From: Curtobacterium sp. MR_MD2014
GTDB taxonomy: Bacteria > Actinomycetota > Actinomycetes > Actinomycetales > Microbacteriaceae
Length of the DNA: 64,000 bases
Assembly: GCF_000772085.1 (NCBI RefSeq)
Contig: NZ_CP009755.1
Location: 992,001 to 1,056,000 of the forward strand
Direction of reading: 5' to 3'
Positions 53,127-62,954 of the stretch are shown here, in pieces. Within the stretch, counting starts at the first letter, position 1. Every line of letters begins with the position of its first letter. A program made the position numbers and the translations under genes. The notes below the pieces were generated by a model that was not told the origin of the DNA, did not search any database, and worked only from the letters and a program-made list of their open reading frames with translations.

Positions 53127-56100
53127 ATGAGTGCTGAACGCCGTGGCGGCCAGACCGGCCCCGTGACCGCGGTCGCGGCCCGGAACGGGGTCGGGTTCGT
53201 CTCGCAGCAGGCGACCCCGATCGAGCAGACCGACCCGACGGGGACCGTGCAGGTCCTCGACGGGCACCGAGGTCACGACGTCGGGCCGACCGACGTCCTG
53301 ACCTGGGTCTGGTTCCCGGAGCGGTCGCTGCCCGACGGGCGGACCGAGCCGACGACCACGGACCTCGACCGGTTCTGGGCCGCCACGGCGTTCGCACTCG
53401 ACGTCGTCTTCACCGACGGCACCCGACTCAGCGCGGGCGGCGCCCGCGACCAGTACGGCGACCTCGTCACCCCCGAGGCGCAGGACGACGCCCGCAAGCA
53501 GTGGGTCGACCAGTGGAACCGGCGGACCGTCGACCTGTCGGCGCACGTCGGCCGGACGGTGGACCGTCTGGAGGCCCGGCTCGGCCGAGCGGACCGGCCC
53601 GCGCCCGACGGTGACCCCGGCACCGCCGTCCGCGGTTGGCTCGACGACGTCCGGATCGGACCCGCCGGGCGCGCGACCGGTTACCTGCCGGAGGGTGCCC
53701 GACCGCTCGACCACGTCCGCACCACGCGTGGCACCCACTCGTCCGGCACGTTCTCGCGCGGCAACACCGCGCCCCTCGTCGGGCTCCCGCACGGAGGTGT
53801 CTTCGGCCTGCCGATGACCGACGCTGCCGACAGCCGGTGGCCGTACGCCTACCAGGAGCACAACCGGCGGAGCGACAACCGGCCCACGATCCAGGCGTTC
53901 GCGACGAGTCACCTGCCCTCGCCGTGGATGGCCGACCGCGGGGTGTTCCAGGTCATGCCCTCCCCGCTCGCCGACCCCGACCTCGACCGGACCGCCCGCG
54001 CGCTCGGCTTCGACCACGTCGACGAGGCCGACGGCCCGCACCGCTACCGGGTCACCCTCGACGCAGGCGTCACCGCCGAGATGACCGCCGGGGAGTTCGC
54101 CCTCGCGTGGCGGTTCGCAGGCGTCCGCAGCATCGTCCTCGACCACCACGGCGTCCTCCGCTCGTGCACGGTCCGCATCGAGGACGGCACCGCGGTCGTC
54201 GACGCCCTGCTCGACGACCGGGCCGAGACGCCGCCGCACCACGTGCACGTGCGGATCGGGAACGCCCTCGCCGACCGGACGACGTTCGTCGACGGCGAGC
54301 TCCGCGGACGGGTCGAGGTCGCCGGTGACACCGACGTGCTCCTCGGCATCTCCACCGTGTCCGCCGAGGACGCGGTCGCGAACCTCGACGCCGCCGGTGA
54401 CTTCGACGCGATGTACCAGCACGCCGAGGAACGCTGGACCGCCGAACTCGACACACTGCAGGTCGAGGGCGCCACCCCGGACCAGCTCGTCTCGCTGTAC
54501 TCCGGCCTGTACCGGGCGTTCCTCCACCCGACCCGGGCGGGGGAGACCGCGCTGACCGGGAGCCCGCGACACCGTTCCCCGTACGGCGGCGTGCTGACCG
54601 TGCCGATCCGCGACGAGCCCGGGCCCGAGGTCGTCGACGGCCCGCTCACCACCACGAACGGGTTCTGGGACACCTACCGGACCGCCTGGCCGCTGCTCGC
54701 GCTGCTCACGCCCGACACCGCCGCCGACCTCGCCGAGGGGGTCGTCGGCCACTTCACCGACGGCGGGTGGACTCCGCGGTGGAGTGCGCCAGGGGCCGAG
54801 GACGTGATGACCGGCACGACGAGCGACACCGTCCTCGCCGACCTCGTGGCGAAGGGTGTCGACGGCTTCGACGTCGAGCAGGCGTACCGGTCCGCGGTGC
54901 GGAACGCGACCGTCCCGTCACCGGACCGACGCGTCGGGCGGAAGGGGAGCCTCCCGGGTGACCTCCGCGGGTACGTCGACACGGCGACCGACGAGGGGAT
55001 GTCGTGGACCCTCGACGCCGCGATCAACGACTGGGGCGTCGCCGTCCTGGCCGACACGATGGCCACGCGAGCCGCGGCCACCGGTGACGCGGGCGGCGAG
55101 CGACGGTACCGGGCCGAGCACGAGTGGTTCGCACGCCGCTCGCTCCGCTACCGGAACGTCTTCGACCGGGAGCGCGGGTTCTTCATCGGCCGCACGCCGG
55201 ACGGCGCCTGGCGGTCCGGGGACGACTTCGACCCGGACGTGTGGGGGAGCGACTACACCGAGACCAACGCCTGGGGCACGATGTTCACCGCTCCGCACGA
55301 CGGCGCCGGGATCGTCGACCTGCACGGTGGACCGGCCGGCTTCGACGACGCCTTCCAGCGGTTCCTGCAGCGGCCCGAGACCGGCGCCACCGACCGGTCC
55401 GGGTCCTACGGGTTCGCCATCCACGAGATGACCGAGGCGCGCGACGTCCGCACGGGGATGCTCGGCCTGTCGAACCAGCCCGCGCACCACATCCCGTTCT
55501 TCCCGATGTTCACCGGACGGCACGACGACGCGCACCGCATCGTCCGCGAGTGCCTCGACCGGCTCTTCGTCGGCTCCGACCTCGGTCAGGGGTACCCGGG
55601 CGACGAGGACAACGGCGAGATGAGCGCCTGGTACGTCCTCGCCACGATCGGCCTGTACCCGCTGGCACCGGCGACCGGCACCTACGTGCTCGTCCCGCCG
55701 TCGGTCCGGCGGACGGTCCTGCGACGGCCGGGAGGCGCGTCCACCGTCATCGAGACCGCCGGGGACGGACGGTTCATCGCGTCCGTCACGGTCGACGGTG
55801 AGCCGTGGGGCTCGATCAGCATCCCGCACACGGTGGTCGCCGCCGCGGAGCGGATCGTCGTCACCCTGGCGGAGGCCCCGACGGGGTGGGCTGCGGACAC
55901 CCGACCGGTCTCGGCGTCCGAGCTGCACGGCTTCCGGGACACCCCCGACGACGTCCTGCCCGTGGGGGCGTCGCCCCTGACCGACGACACCGGACTGACC
56001 CCGGTGGCGCTCACCGCGGGGGAGTCGGTGTCGGTGCCGGTCACCGCGGCCGGGACGTCCCTGTACACCGTGACCGCGGCAGCGCCGGTGACGGCCTCGT

Positions 56101-56318
56101 GGCGTGCGGTGCTCCGGAGTGCGGACGGCACGGTGGTGCACGCCGTCGAGGAGCGGGACGCGGCGTTCACCTGGGCCGGGCAGACCCGGGTCTTCCGGTT
56201 CGCGGGCGGGGTGACCGGCGGGACGTTGGCGTTCGAGGCTGCCACACCCGTGGTGCTGACGCAGCTGCAGCTGATCGCGGCCGACGGCACGGTCACGGAC
56301 GGGACCGACGTGCACTGA
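53127..56318 (+). CDS. Alpha-mannosidase, GH92
   Basis: 1063 residues without a signal peptide. The first roughly 190 residues look like a galactose-binding-like beta domain, then the GH92 N-terminal beta-sandwich (GTHSSGTFSRGNTAPLVGLP), and the (alpha/alpha)6 catalytic domain: NGFWDTYRTAWPLL (about 511), NQPAHHIPFFPMF (about 780) and GYPGDEDNGEMSAWYVL (about 821), which carries the catalytic Asp pair. Calcium-dependent exo-alpha-1,2-mannosidases are typical. A C-terminal beta domain ends the protein. Confidence 0.93.
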   Translation: MSAERRGGQTGPVTAVAARNGVGFVSQQATPIEQTDPTGTVQVLDGHRGHDVGPTDVLTWVWFPERSLPDGRTEPTTTDLDRFWAATAFALDVVFTDGTRLSAGGARDQYGDLVTPEAQDDARKQWVDQWNRRTVDLSAHVGRTVDRLEARLGRADRPAPDGDPGTAVRGWLDDVRIGPAGRATGYLPEGARPLDHVRTTRGTHSSGTFSRGNTAPLVGLPHGGVFGLPMTDAADSRWPYAYQEHNRRSDNRPTIQAFATSHLPSPWMADRGVFQVMPSPLADPDLDRTARALGFDHVDEADGPHRYRVTLDAGVTAEMTAGEFALAWRFAGVRSIVLDHHGVLRSCTVRIEDGTAVVDALLDDRAETPPHHVHVRIGNALADRTTFVDGELRGRVEVAGDTDVLLGISTVSAEDAVANLDAAGDFDAMYQHAEERWTAELDTLQVEGATPDQLVSLYSGLYRAFLHPTRAGETALTGSPRHRSPYGGVLTVPIRDEPGPEVVDGPLTTTNGFWDTYRTAWPLLALLTPDTAADLAEGVVGHFTDGGWTPRWSAPGAEDVMTGTTSDTVLADLVAKGVDGFDVEQAYRSAVRNATVPSPDRRVGRKGSLPGDLRGYVDTATDEGMSWTLDAAINDWGVAVLADTMATRAAATGDAGGERRYRAEHEWFARRSLRYRNVFDRERGFFIGRTPDGAWRSGDDFDPDVWGSDYTETNAWGTMFTAPHDGAGIVDLHGGPAGFDDAFQRFLQRPETGATDRSGSYGFAIHEMTEARDVRTGMLGLSNQPAHHIPFFPMFTGRHDDAHRIVRECLDRLFVGSDLGQGYPGDEDNGEMSAWYVLATIGLYPLAPATGTYVLVPPSVRRTVLRRPGGASTVIETAGDGRFIASVTVDGEPWGSISIPHTVVAAAERIVVTLAEAPTGWAADTRPVSASELHGFRDTPDDVLPVGASPLTDDTGLTPVALTAGESVSVPVTAAGTSLYTVTAAAPVTASWRAVLRSADGTVVHAVEERDAAFTWAGQTRVFRFAGGVTGGTLAFEAATPVVLTQLQLIAADGTVTDGTDVH

Positions 56319-56455
56319 CCCGGCGCACCCGGTGCTGGTCGGTCCGCCACGAGGGGGACCGGCTTGTACCCCGTTCGTGGGCTGTCGCGCTCCGGGGACA
56401 CGGGGTGGAATGGACGGTGCAGGACACCCCTGCGTGCTTCACCCGGAGGAGCCGC

Positions 56456-57622
56456 ATGACCGTCACGCTCTCCCGCCCGCACCCGGCGCCGACCGGTGCG
56501 GTGCCGGCACCCGCACCGCTGCGGCCCCTGCCGTCCGTCGCCGTCCGGTGGCTGCTCCGCGCCGCCTTCGCGCTGCCCTACGTGGCCCTCGCGCTCGTGG
56601 CGTCGCGCATCACGACGACGCCGCTCATCGGGCTGACCGGCAACCAGGTGACGCTCGACCGGGCGACGGCCGCGCTCGACGGTGGCGTGGTGCCGGCCAT
56701 CGGGCAGCTCTGGCCGCTGCTCTCCGGGGTGCTCCTGCGCTTCATGCCCTTCGGTGTGCAGGGTGCCGCGGTGCTCGGCGGGATCGTCGCCGGCGTGCTG
56801 CTCCAGCTCCTCGCGCAGGACATGCTGCGCCGCGGCCTGCGCATGCGCGAGGTCGTCGCGTTCACGATCGCGCTCGGCGCCAACCCGCTGTACGCCTTCC
56901 TCGCGCTCGACGACCTGCAGGCGTTCCTCGGCATCGCCCTCTTCGCCCTGGCCGTCGTCGACATGGTGCGGTTCTTCGCGTGGGGGGACACGCAGGCGGG
57001 GTTCCGCGCGGGCCTCGCGCTGATGCTGTCCACGCTGGTCGACCCGATGGGCTTCGTCTACGTCGGCATCGCGGCGCTCGCCGCCCCGTTGCTCGACCTG
57101 GCACGGCACGACCAGCGCGGCATCCGGCGGGCGAACGTGCTCGTCCTGGTGTTCCCGAGCCTCGCCGTCGCGCTCTCGACGGCCGTCCTCGACCTCATGG
57201 TGCTCCACGACCCGTTCGCGGCGCTGCGCGGGACGATCAGCGTGTCCGAGGAGCGACTCGACGGCCTGCGCCACCTCTTCGCCTCGGCGGACGGCCTGCT
57301 CCTGGTGACGATGCTCGTCGCCGGCGCCACCCTGGCACTGCTCGTGCGCCGGCCCGGCGCGATCGCCCTCGTCGCGGCGCTCTTCGTCGGGACCGTGGGC
57401 GGGTACGCGATCGGGCTCGTGCCGGTCGCGACGGCCGGCAACGTCTTCGTCACGATGCTCAGCGTCGCGATCGCGATCCTGCCGCCGGTCGCCGGCCGGG
57501 TCACCAGCACCCTGGTCGTCGTCCTCGCCGTCCTGCAGGTCCCGCTCGCGTGGGCCGCGGCCTCCGAACGCCAGGTCGTCGTCGAGTGGATGCACGCCGT
57601 CGTGGCGGTGGTGCTCCGGTGA
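56456..57622 (+). CDS. Polytopic membrane protein of unknown function
   Basis: 388 residues with about nine to ten membrane segments and no recognised catalytic motif; begins after a GGAGGA ribosome binding site. Overlaps the GT2 gene by 4 bp, so it probably works with it in making or exporting a surface polysaccharide. The layout resembles GT-C-like or flippase-type proteins, but this is inference. Confidence 0.8.
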   Translation: MTVTLSRPHPAPTGAVPAPAPLRPLPSVAVRWLLRAAFALPYVALALVASRITTTPLIGLTGNQVTLDRATAALDGGVVPAIGQLWPLLSGVLLRFMPFGVQGAAVLGGIVAGVLLQLLAQDMLRRGLRMREVVAFTIALGANPLYAFLALDDLQAFLGIALFALAVVDMVRFFAWGDTQAGFRAGLALMLSTLVDPMGFVYVGIAALAAPLLDLARHDQRGIRRANVLVLVFPSLAVALSTAVLDLMVLHDPFAALRGTISVSEERLDGLRHLFASADGLLLVTMLVAGATLALLVRRPGAIALVAALFVGTVGGYAIGLVPVATAGNVFVTMLSVAIAILPPVAGRVTSTLVVVLAVLQVPLAWAAASERQVVVEWMHAVVAVVLR

Positions 57623-59331
57623 CCGCCGTCGGAGCGCGGTCGCCGGTGGACGCCGAGCCGACCGTCGTGGTCGGTGGGACCGGTCGGCACCGCGGCGAGG
57701 ACGTCGACTGGCGACCGCGGCACCGGTGCTCCGTGCAGCGGCACGTCGAGGAGGGCTGGGTCGCGTCCGCCCGCATCCGCGAGGGCGTCCTCGTCCTGAC
57801 CAGCGGTCGGTCGGACCCGGACGTCCTCCGGGCGGCGCTCACCGAGGAGTTCGGCGAACCCGTCGTCCTCCGCAGCGCATCCGAGGCGGACGTCCGGCAG
57901 CGCATCGCGTACGAGCTCGAGGAGGAGGTCGCCGACCTCGCCGCCCACGGTCTCGCCCGGACGAACCCGGCGCTGTCCGCACGGACCGTCCTCTCACGAG
58001 GACAACGGGTCGGCGGTGCGGTCGCCCTGCTCCTGTTCGCGGTGTGCCTCGTCCTCGCACCGGGCAGCACGGTCGCGGTCGCGACGGCGGTGCTCTCCCT
58101 GGGGTTCCTGGCCGGGATCCTCTTCAAGTTCTGGGTGTCGATGGTCGGGGCCCGCTTCGACCTGGTCGAGCAGGTCTCGGCCGAGGACGTCGCCGCCCTG
58201 GACGACGACGCCCTGCCGACCTACACCGTGCTCGTGCCCGTGTTCCGCGAGGCGAACATCGTGCACGACCTCGTCCGGAACCTCGAGGTGCTCGACTGGC
58301 CGAAGGACCGGCTCGAGGTCCTGGTGCTCGTCGAGGCCGAGGACCACGAGACCCGCGAGGCCGTCATCGACGCAGCCCCGCCGGACTGGATGCGCATCGT
58401 CATCGTCCCGCCGGGGTCACCCCAGACGAAGCCGCGCGCCTGCAACGTCGGCCTCGCCATCGCGCAGGGGGAGTACGTCGTCATCTACGACGCCGAGGAC
58501 CGTCCCGACCCCGACCAGCTCAAGAAGGTGTTCCTGACCTTCGACCGCGCCGGGGATGACACCGTGTGCGTGCAGGCGGCGCTGAGCTACTTCAACGCCG
58601 ACGAGAACGCGCTCACGTGCATGTTCACGCTCGAGTACTCGTACTGGTTCGACTACATGCTCGCCGGCCTCGACGCGCGACAGCTGCCGATCCCGCTGGG
58701 CGGGACGTCGAACCACTTCCGCGCCGAGCTGCTCCGTGAGCTCGGCGGGTGGGACCCCTACAACGTGACCGAGGACGCCGACCTCGGCATCCGTGCGTCC
58801 GCCGTCGGGTACCGCGTCGCCGTCGTCAACTCCACGACGATGGAGGAGGCGAACACCTCGATCCCGAACTTCGTCCGGCAGCGCTCCCGGTGGATCAAGG
58901 GCTACATGCAGACCGCCCTCGTGCACGCGCGCAGGCCCCGGGCGCTCGTCCGCGAGATCGGCCCGCGTCGCGCGGCCGCGTTCGCCCTGCTCATCGCGGG
59001 GACCCCGCTGACGTTCCTCGGGATGCTGCCCGGCGTCCTCGTGACGATCGCGACGCTCGTGCTGCCGGCCGACTGGACCGCGCCGCTGTTCCCGGCGCCG
59101 GTGCTGTGGCTCTGCGTGCTCGACTTCCTGCTCGGCAACGCCACGATGATCTACCTGACGATGATGGGGCCGTACAAGCGCGGTCGGTTCGACCTGATGG
59201 GCTGGGCGCTCCTCAACCCGCTGTACTGGATCCTGCACTCGGTCGCCGCGTACAAGGGCCTGTGGCAGCTGATCACCCGGCCGCACTACTGGGAGAAGAC
59301 CGAGCACGGCCTGACGAAGACGACCGCCTGA
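57619..59331 (+). CDS. Membrane glycosyltransferase family 2, processive type
   Basis: 570 residues. N-terminal roughly 120-residue soluble region, two membrane helices, the GT-A domain (TYTVLVPVFREANIV, DxD as YDAEDRPDPDQ, acceptor-side TEDADLGIR, and QRSRWIKGYMQT = QxxRW), then three to four further membrane segments. The D,D,D,QxxRW set marks cellulose/hyaluronan-synthase-like enzymes that extrude a polymer. Product unknown. Confidence 0.92.
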   Translation: MTAVGARSPVDAEPTVVVGGTGRHRGEDVDWRPRHRCSVQRHVEEGWVASARIREGVLVLTSGRSDPDVLRAALTEEFGEPVVLRSASEADVRQRIAYELEEEVADLAAHGLARTNPALSARTVLSRGQRVGGAVALLLFAVCLVLAPGSTVAVATAVLSLGFLAGILFKFWVSMVGARFDLVEQVSAEDVAALDDDALPTYTVLVPVFREANIVHDLVRNLEVLDWPKDRLEVLVLVEAEDHETREAVIDAAPPDWMRIVIVPPGSPQTKPRACNVGLAIAQGEYVVIYDAEDRPDPDQLKKVFLTFDRAGDDTVCVQAALSYFNADENALTCMFTLEYSYWFDYMLAGLDARQLPIPLGGTSNHFRAELLRELGGWDPYNVTEDADLGIRASAVGYRVAVVNSTTMEEANTSIPNFVRQRSRWIKGYMQTALVHARRPRALVREIGPRRAAAFALLIAGTPLTFLGMLPGVLVTIATLVLPADWTAPLFPAPVLWLCVLDFLLGNATMIYLTMMGPYKRGRFDLMGWALLNPLYWILHSVAAYKGLWQLITRPHYWEKTEHGLTKTTA

Positions 59332-59344
59332 TCGCGACGACGGT

Positions 59345-59367
59345 GTGGAGGGGATGACGGGAACCGA
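59345..59367 (-). repeat. Partial duplicate of the tRNA-Gly 3' end
   Basis: GTGGAGGGGATGACGGGAA plus CCGA copies the last 22 bases of tRNA-Gly (59407-59428) with one mismatch, 61 bp downstream of it in transcription direction. Confidence 0.85.
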
Positions 59368-59406
59368 GTTTCGGCGCAGCGCCGGTCGGAAGCCGTGAAG
59401 AGGACG

Positions 59407-59480
59407 TGGAGGGGATGACGGGAATCGAACCCGCGTGGCCAGTTTGGAAGACTGGGGCTCTACCATTGAGCTACATCCCC
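59407..59480 (-). tRNA. tRNA-Gly (TCC)
   Basis: Minus strand: acceptor GGGGATG/CATCCCC, D-arm GCTCAATGGTAGAGC, anticodon loop CTTCCAA with anticodon TCC, T-loop TTCGATT, discriminator T, CCA encoded. Confidence 0.96.
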
Positions 59481-59535
59481 GCACTGCGGCACCAGTCCGC
59501 AGCGCCACCATCGTAGCGGACGAACGGCCCCCGAC

Positions 59536-59859
59536 ATGCCATCGAACGTGCTGCCGCAGCCGGACGGCTCCGACACGCGCCGGATCAAGCGCTCGCGGGT
59601 GCTCTCGTTCGTGCTGCTCGCCGTCGCCGCCGTGGTGTTCTCGCTCCGTCCCGAGGCCTTCGGCGACCCGCAGGCCCAGCCCTGGCACGCCCTGCTGCAC
59701 GTCTGGCGCATCGTCCTCGGCGTCGCGCTCATGGTCGCCGCGCTCGGGGTGCAGGTCACCGTCGGGGTGCGGTGGCGACGGGGCCTGCGGCGCAGCGCCG
59801 AGCAGGAACCGTCCACACGCGGCACGCCGCCCGGGAACCAGGCAGCGGGGGACCGCTAG
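59536..59859 (+). CDS. Small membrane protein
   Basis: 107 residues with two predicted membrane helices (VLSFVLLAVAAVVFSL and IVLGVALMVAALGVQVTVGV), basic linkers and a disordered C-terminus. Lies between two tRNA genes. No known family; no clear ribosome binding site. Confidence 0.68.
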   Translation: MPSNVLPQPDGSDTRRIKRSRVLSFVLLAVAAVVFSLRPEAFGDPQAQPWHALLHVWRIVLGVALMVAALGVQVTVGVRWRRGLRRSAEQEPSTRGTPPGNQAAGDR

Positions 59860-59862
59860 ACT
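59857..59862 (+). promoter_or_regulatory. -10 element of tRNA-Pro
   Basis: TAGACT, about 50 nt before the tRNA 5' end, leaves room for a short leader. Confidence 0.35.
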
Positions 59863-59912
59863 CGTCGCGGTCGTGCGTGCCCTCGGGCGTGCGCGGTCAC
59901 CTGGCCCAGTCA

Positions 59913-59989
59913 CGGGGCGTAGCTCAGCTTGGTAGAGCGCCCGCTTTGGGAGCGGGAGGTCGCAGGTTCGAATCCTGTCGCCCCGACCA
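59913..59989 (+). tRNA. tRNA-Pro (TGG)
   Basis: Acceptor CGGGGCG/CGCCCCG, D-arm GCTCAGCTTGGTAGAGC, anticodon loop TTTGGGA with anticodon TGG, T-loop TTCGAAT, discriminator A, CCA encoded. Confidence 0.97.
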
Positions 59990-60025
59990 GGTCCACTCGA
60001 ACGTCAACCAACAGGAGTACATCCC

Positions 60026-61369
60026 TTGGCCACCAGCACCGTCGACAAGGTGAGCGACACCCGCGTCAAGCTCACCGTGAACGTGACGCCGGACGATCTC
60101 AAGCCGAGCATCGACCACGCCTACAAGCACATCGCCGAGCAGATCAACATCCCCGGCTTCCGCAAGGGCAAGGTCCCGCCGGCGATCGTCGACCAGCGCG
60201 TCGGCCGCGGCGAGGTCCTGAACCACGCCGTCGGTGACGCCATCGACACCTTCTACCGCCAGGCGGTGGAGGAGCAGGAGCTGCGCATCCTCGGCCGTGC
60301 CGAGGCCGACGTCGCCGAGCTCCCGAACGTCGCGGACTTCTCGGGCGACCTCGTCCTCACCTTCGAGGTCGACGTCCGTCCCGAGTTCGACCTCCCCGCG
60401 TACGACCAGTACGAGCTCACGGTCGACGCCGTCGAGGTCTCCGACGACGAGATCGAGGAGGAGCTGCAGAACCTGCGCACCCGCTTCGGCACGCTCGTGA
60501 CGGTCGACCGCCCGGCCGAGACCGGCGACTTCGCCCAGATCGACCTGACCGCCACCATCGGTGACGACGAGGTCGACTCGGCCACCGGCGTCTCCTACGA
60601 GATCGGCTCGGGCGACCTGCTCGAGGGCATCGACGAGGCGCTCGAGTCGCTCACCGCCGGTGAGTCGACCACCTTCGAGTCCACGCTGGTCGGTGGCGAC
60701 CGCGAGGGCGAGACCGCGCAGATCGCCGTCACCGTCACCGCCGTCAAGGAGCGCGAGCTCCCCGAGGCCGACGACGAGTTCGCCCAGATCGCCAGCCAGT
60801 TCGACACCATCGACGAGCTCAAGGCGGACCTGAAGGAGCAGATCGCGAAGTCCAAGACCTTCGGTCAGGGCGCCGCGGCTCGCGACAAGCTCGTCGAGAA
60901 GCTCATCGAGGACGTGGACATCCCGATCTCGGAGCAGCTCATCGAGGACGAGGTGCACCGTCACCTCGAGCAGGAGAACCGTCTCGAGGACGAGGAGCAC
61001 CGCAAGGAGGTCTCCGAGTCCAGCGAGAAGGCCTTCCGCTCGCAGCTGCTCCTCGACGCCATCGCCGAGAAGGAGGAGATCCAGGTCTCCCAGGAGGAAC
61101 TCACCCAGTACCTCATCCAGGCGGCGTCGCAGTACGGCATGGAGCCGGCCGAGTTCATCAAGGTGATCGACCAGAACGGGCAGATCCCCGGCATGGTCGG
61201 CGAGGTCGCCCGCTCGAAGGCGGTCGCGACCGTCCTGTCGAAGGTCACCGTCAAGGACACGAACGGCGACGCCGTCGACCTGTCCGCCTTCACCGCCGGT
61301 GTGGCGCAGGAGTCGGCTGACGACGAGTCGGCCGACGCCGACGAGGTCACCGAGGCCGACGCGAAGTAA
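60026..61369 (+). CDS. tig: Trigger factor
   Basis: Ribosome-associated chaperone and peptidyl-prolyl isomerase. 447 residues: ribosome-binding domain with [12 protein letters not shown] (GFRxGxxP signature, about residues 45-56), PPIase domain ([16 protein letters not shown]), long helical substrate arms and an acidic tail. TTG start with AGGAG 9 nt upstream. The tRNA-Pro 3' end is 36 nt away. Confidence 0.96.
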   Translation: MATSTVDKVSDTRVKLTVNVTPDDLKPSIDHAYKHIAEQINIPGFRKGKVPPAIVDQRVGRGEVLNHAVGDAIDTFYRQAVEEQELRILGRAEADVAELPNVADFSGDLVLTFEVDVRPEFDLPAYDQYELTVDAVEVSDDEIEEELQNLRTRFGTLVTVDRPAETGDFAQIDLTATIGDDEVDSATGVSYEIGSGDLLEGIDEALESLTAGESTTFESTLVGGDREGETAQIAVTVTAVKERELPEADDEFAQIASQFDTIDELKADLKEQIAKSKTFGQGAAARDKLVEKLIEDVDIPISEQLIEDEVHRHLEQENRLEDEEHRKEVSESSEKAFRSQLLLDAIAEKEEIQVSQEELTQYLIQAASQYGMEPAEFIKVIDQNGQIPGMVGEVARSKAVATVLSKVTVKDTNGDAVDLSAFTAGVAQESADDESADADEVTEADAK

Positions 61370-61380
61370 CGCGACGCGCT

Positions 61381-61428
61381 GACGGACGGGAGGCACGGTG
61401 CCAGCTGGCACCGTGCCTCCCGTCCGTC
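61381..61428 (+). terminator. Intrinsic terminator, GGACGGGAGGC family
   Basis: Perfect 24-nt inverted repeat GACGGACGGGAGGCACGGTG... with its arms touching (minimal loop AGCT), 11 nt after tig. The longest and cleanest member of the family. Confidence 0.82.
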
Positions 61429-61527
61429 GTCCCGGCACCATCCGACCGCCCAGAGCGAACAGACGCGAAGTGGTGCGTTGCACCCGATAAGTTCGACATC
61501 AAGCGACAACTGAACGGGAGCTTTTCC

Positions 61528-62154
61528 ATGGCCGAAGCGACACTGAACCCCAGTGTTTTTGACCGCCTTCTGAGAGACCGGATCGTGTGGCTCGGCTCTG
61601 AGGTCCGCGACGACAACTCGAACGAGATCGCAGCGAAGCTGCTGATGCTCGCCGCCGAGGACCCCGAGAAGGACATCTACCTCTACATCAACTCGCCCGG
61701 TGGCTCGATCACCGCGGGCATGGCGATCTACGACACGATGCAGTTCGTGCCGAACGACATCGTCACCGTGGGCATCGGCCTCGCCGCCTCGATGGGGCAG
61801 TTCCTGCTCTCGTCGGGCACCCCGGGCAAGCGCTACATCACCCCGAACGCCCGCGTGCTCCTGCACCAGCCGTCCGGTGGCTTCGGCGGCACCGCTGCCG
61901 ACATCCAGACGCAGGCGAAGGTCATCCTCGACATGAAGCAGCGGATGGCGGAGCTCACGGCGGAGCAGACCGGCAAGACGATCGAGCAGGTCCTCAAGGA
62001 CAACGACCGTGACAACTGGTTCACGGCGCAGGAGGCCCTGGAGTACGGCTTCGTCGACCACCTCCGTGCCTCGTCGGTCGAGGTCGTCGGCGGCGGCGGC
62101 ACCGTGAGCGACGGCGAGACGCCGACCGCGGCAGCCGAGCCCGAGTCCAACTGA
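61528..62154 (+). CDS. clpP1: Clp protease proteolytic subunit, first paralogue
   Basis: 208 residues, serine protease of the ClpP1P2 tetradecamer. Conserved [19 protein letters not shown], catalytic Ser in [14 protein letters not shown], His in [11 protein letters not shown] and Asp in the [10 protein letters not shown]... region. GGGAG site 7 nt upstream. Works with ClpX or ClpC to degrade tagged proteins. Confidence 0.96.
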   Translation: MAEATLNPSVFDRLLRDRIVWLGSEVRDDNSNEIAAKLLMLAAEDPEKDIYLYINSPGGSITAGMAIYDTMQFVPNDIVTVGIGLAASMGQFLLSSGTPGKRYITPNARVLLHQPSGGFGGTAADIQTQAKVILDMKQRMAELTAEQTGKTIEQVLKDNDRDNWFTAQEALEYGFVDHLRASSVEVVGGGGTVSDGETPTAAAEPESN

Positions 62155-62180
62155 CCACCACCGAAGAGAAGGAAACGAGA

Positions 62181-62840
62181 ATGCACCTCCCCATGCTCGG
62201 TGGCGCGCAGAACGTCCCGGCTCCGTCCGATCGCTACATCCTCCCCAGCTTCGAGGAGCGCACGGCCTACGGCTTCAAGCGGCAGGACCCGTACGCGAAG
62301 CTCTTCGAGGACCGCATCGTGTTCCTCGGCGTCCAGGTGGACGACGCGTCCGCCGACGACGTCATGGCCCAGCTGCTCGTGCTCGAGTCGATGGACCCGG
62401 ACCGCGACATCGTGATGTACATCAACTCGCCCGGTGGCTCGTTCACCGCGATGACGGCGATCTACGACACGATGCAGTACATCCGTCCGCAGATCCAGAC
62501 GGTCTGCCTCGGCCAGGCCGCTTCGGCCGCGTCCGTACTCCTCGCCGCGGGGACCCCCGGCAAGCGTCTCGCGCTGCCGAACGCCCGCGTGCTCATCCAC
62601 CAGCCCGCCGTCCAGCAGGGTGGCGGTCAGGCGTCCGACATCGAGATCCAGGCGGCGGAGATCCTCCGCATGCGCACCTGGCTCGAGGAGACGCTGTCGA
62701 AGCACTCGAACCGGACCCCGGAGCAGGTCAACAACGACATCGAGCGCGACAAGATCATGTCCGCGGAAGAGGCACTCGAGTACGGCCTGATCGACCAGGT
62801 CCTCACGAGCCGCAAGAACCTGCCGGCGCTCGTCAAGTAG
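62181..62840 (+). CDS. clpP2: Clp protease proteolytic subunit, second paralogue
   Basis: 219 residues: [38 protein letters not shown] (Ser), [19 protein letters not shown] (His), [18 protein letters not shown]. Lies 26 bp after clpP1, with AGAAGGAAACGAG as ribosome binding site. ClpP1 and ClpP2 form mixed rings in actinobacteria. clpX is not next in the sequence. Confidence 0.96.
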   Translation: MHLPMLGGAQNVPAPSDRYILPSFEERTAYGFKRQDPYAKLFEDRIVFLGVQVDDASADDVMAQLLVLESMDPDRDIVMYINSPGGSFTAMTAIYDTMQYIRPQIQTVCLGQAASAASVLLAAGTPGKRLALPNARVLIHQPAVQQGGGQASDIEIQAAEILRMRTWLEETLSKHSNRTPEQVNNDIERDKIMSAEEALEYGLIDQVLTSRKNLPALVK

Positions 62841-62850
62841 CGCTGCACGC

Positions 62851-62886
62851 ACGAAGGCCCCGCACCGATCGGTGCGGGGCCTTCGT
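62851..62886 (+). terminator. Intrinsic terminator after clpP2
   Basis: 16-bp perfect stem ACGAAGGCCCCGCACC with loop GATC, 10 nt after the stop. Confidence 0.85.
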
Positions 62887-62954
62887 CGTGTCCGGTGCGG
62901 CGTCGAGGATGCGGATCCGGCCTGGAGGCGCGGTGCCGGTCCGGTGGGAGGGTG

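Noticed and set aside
59345..59480. Integrated prophage or island at tRNA-Gly
   Set aside because: Only 61 bp lie between the two copies and no integrase or phage gene is in the region; kept only as a possible scar.
61441..61527. ClgR operator before clpP1
   Set aside because: CGC and GCG half-sites are present but not with the expected spacing.
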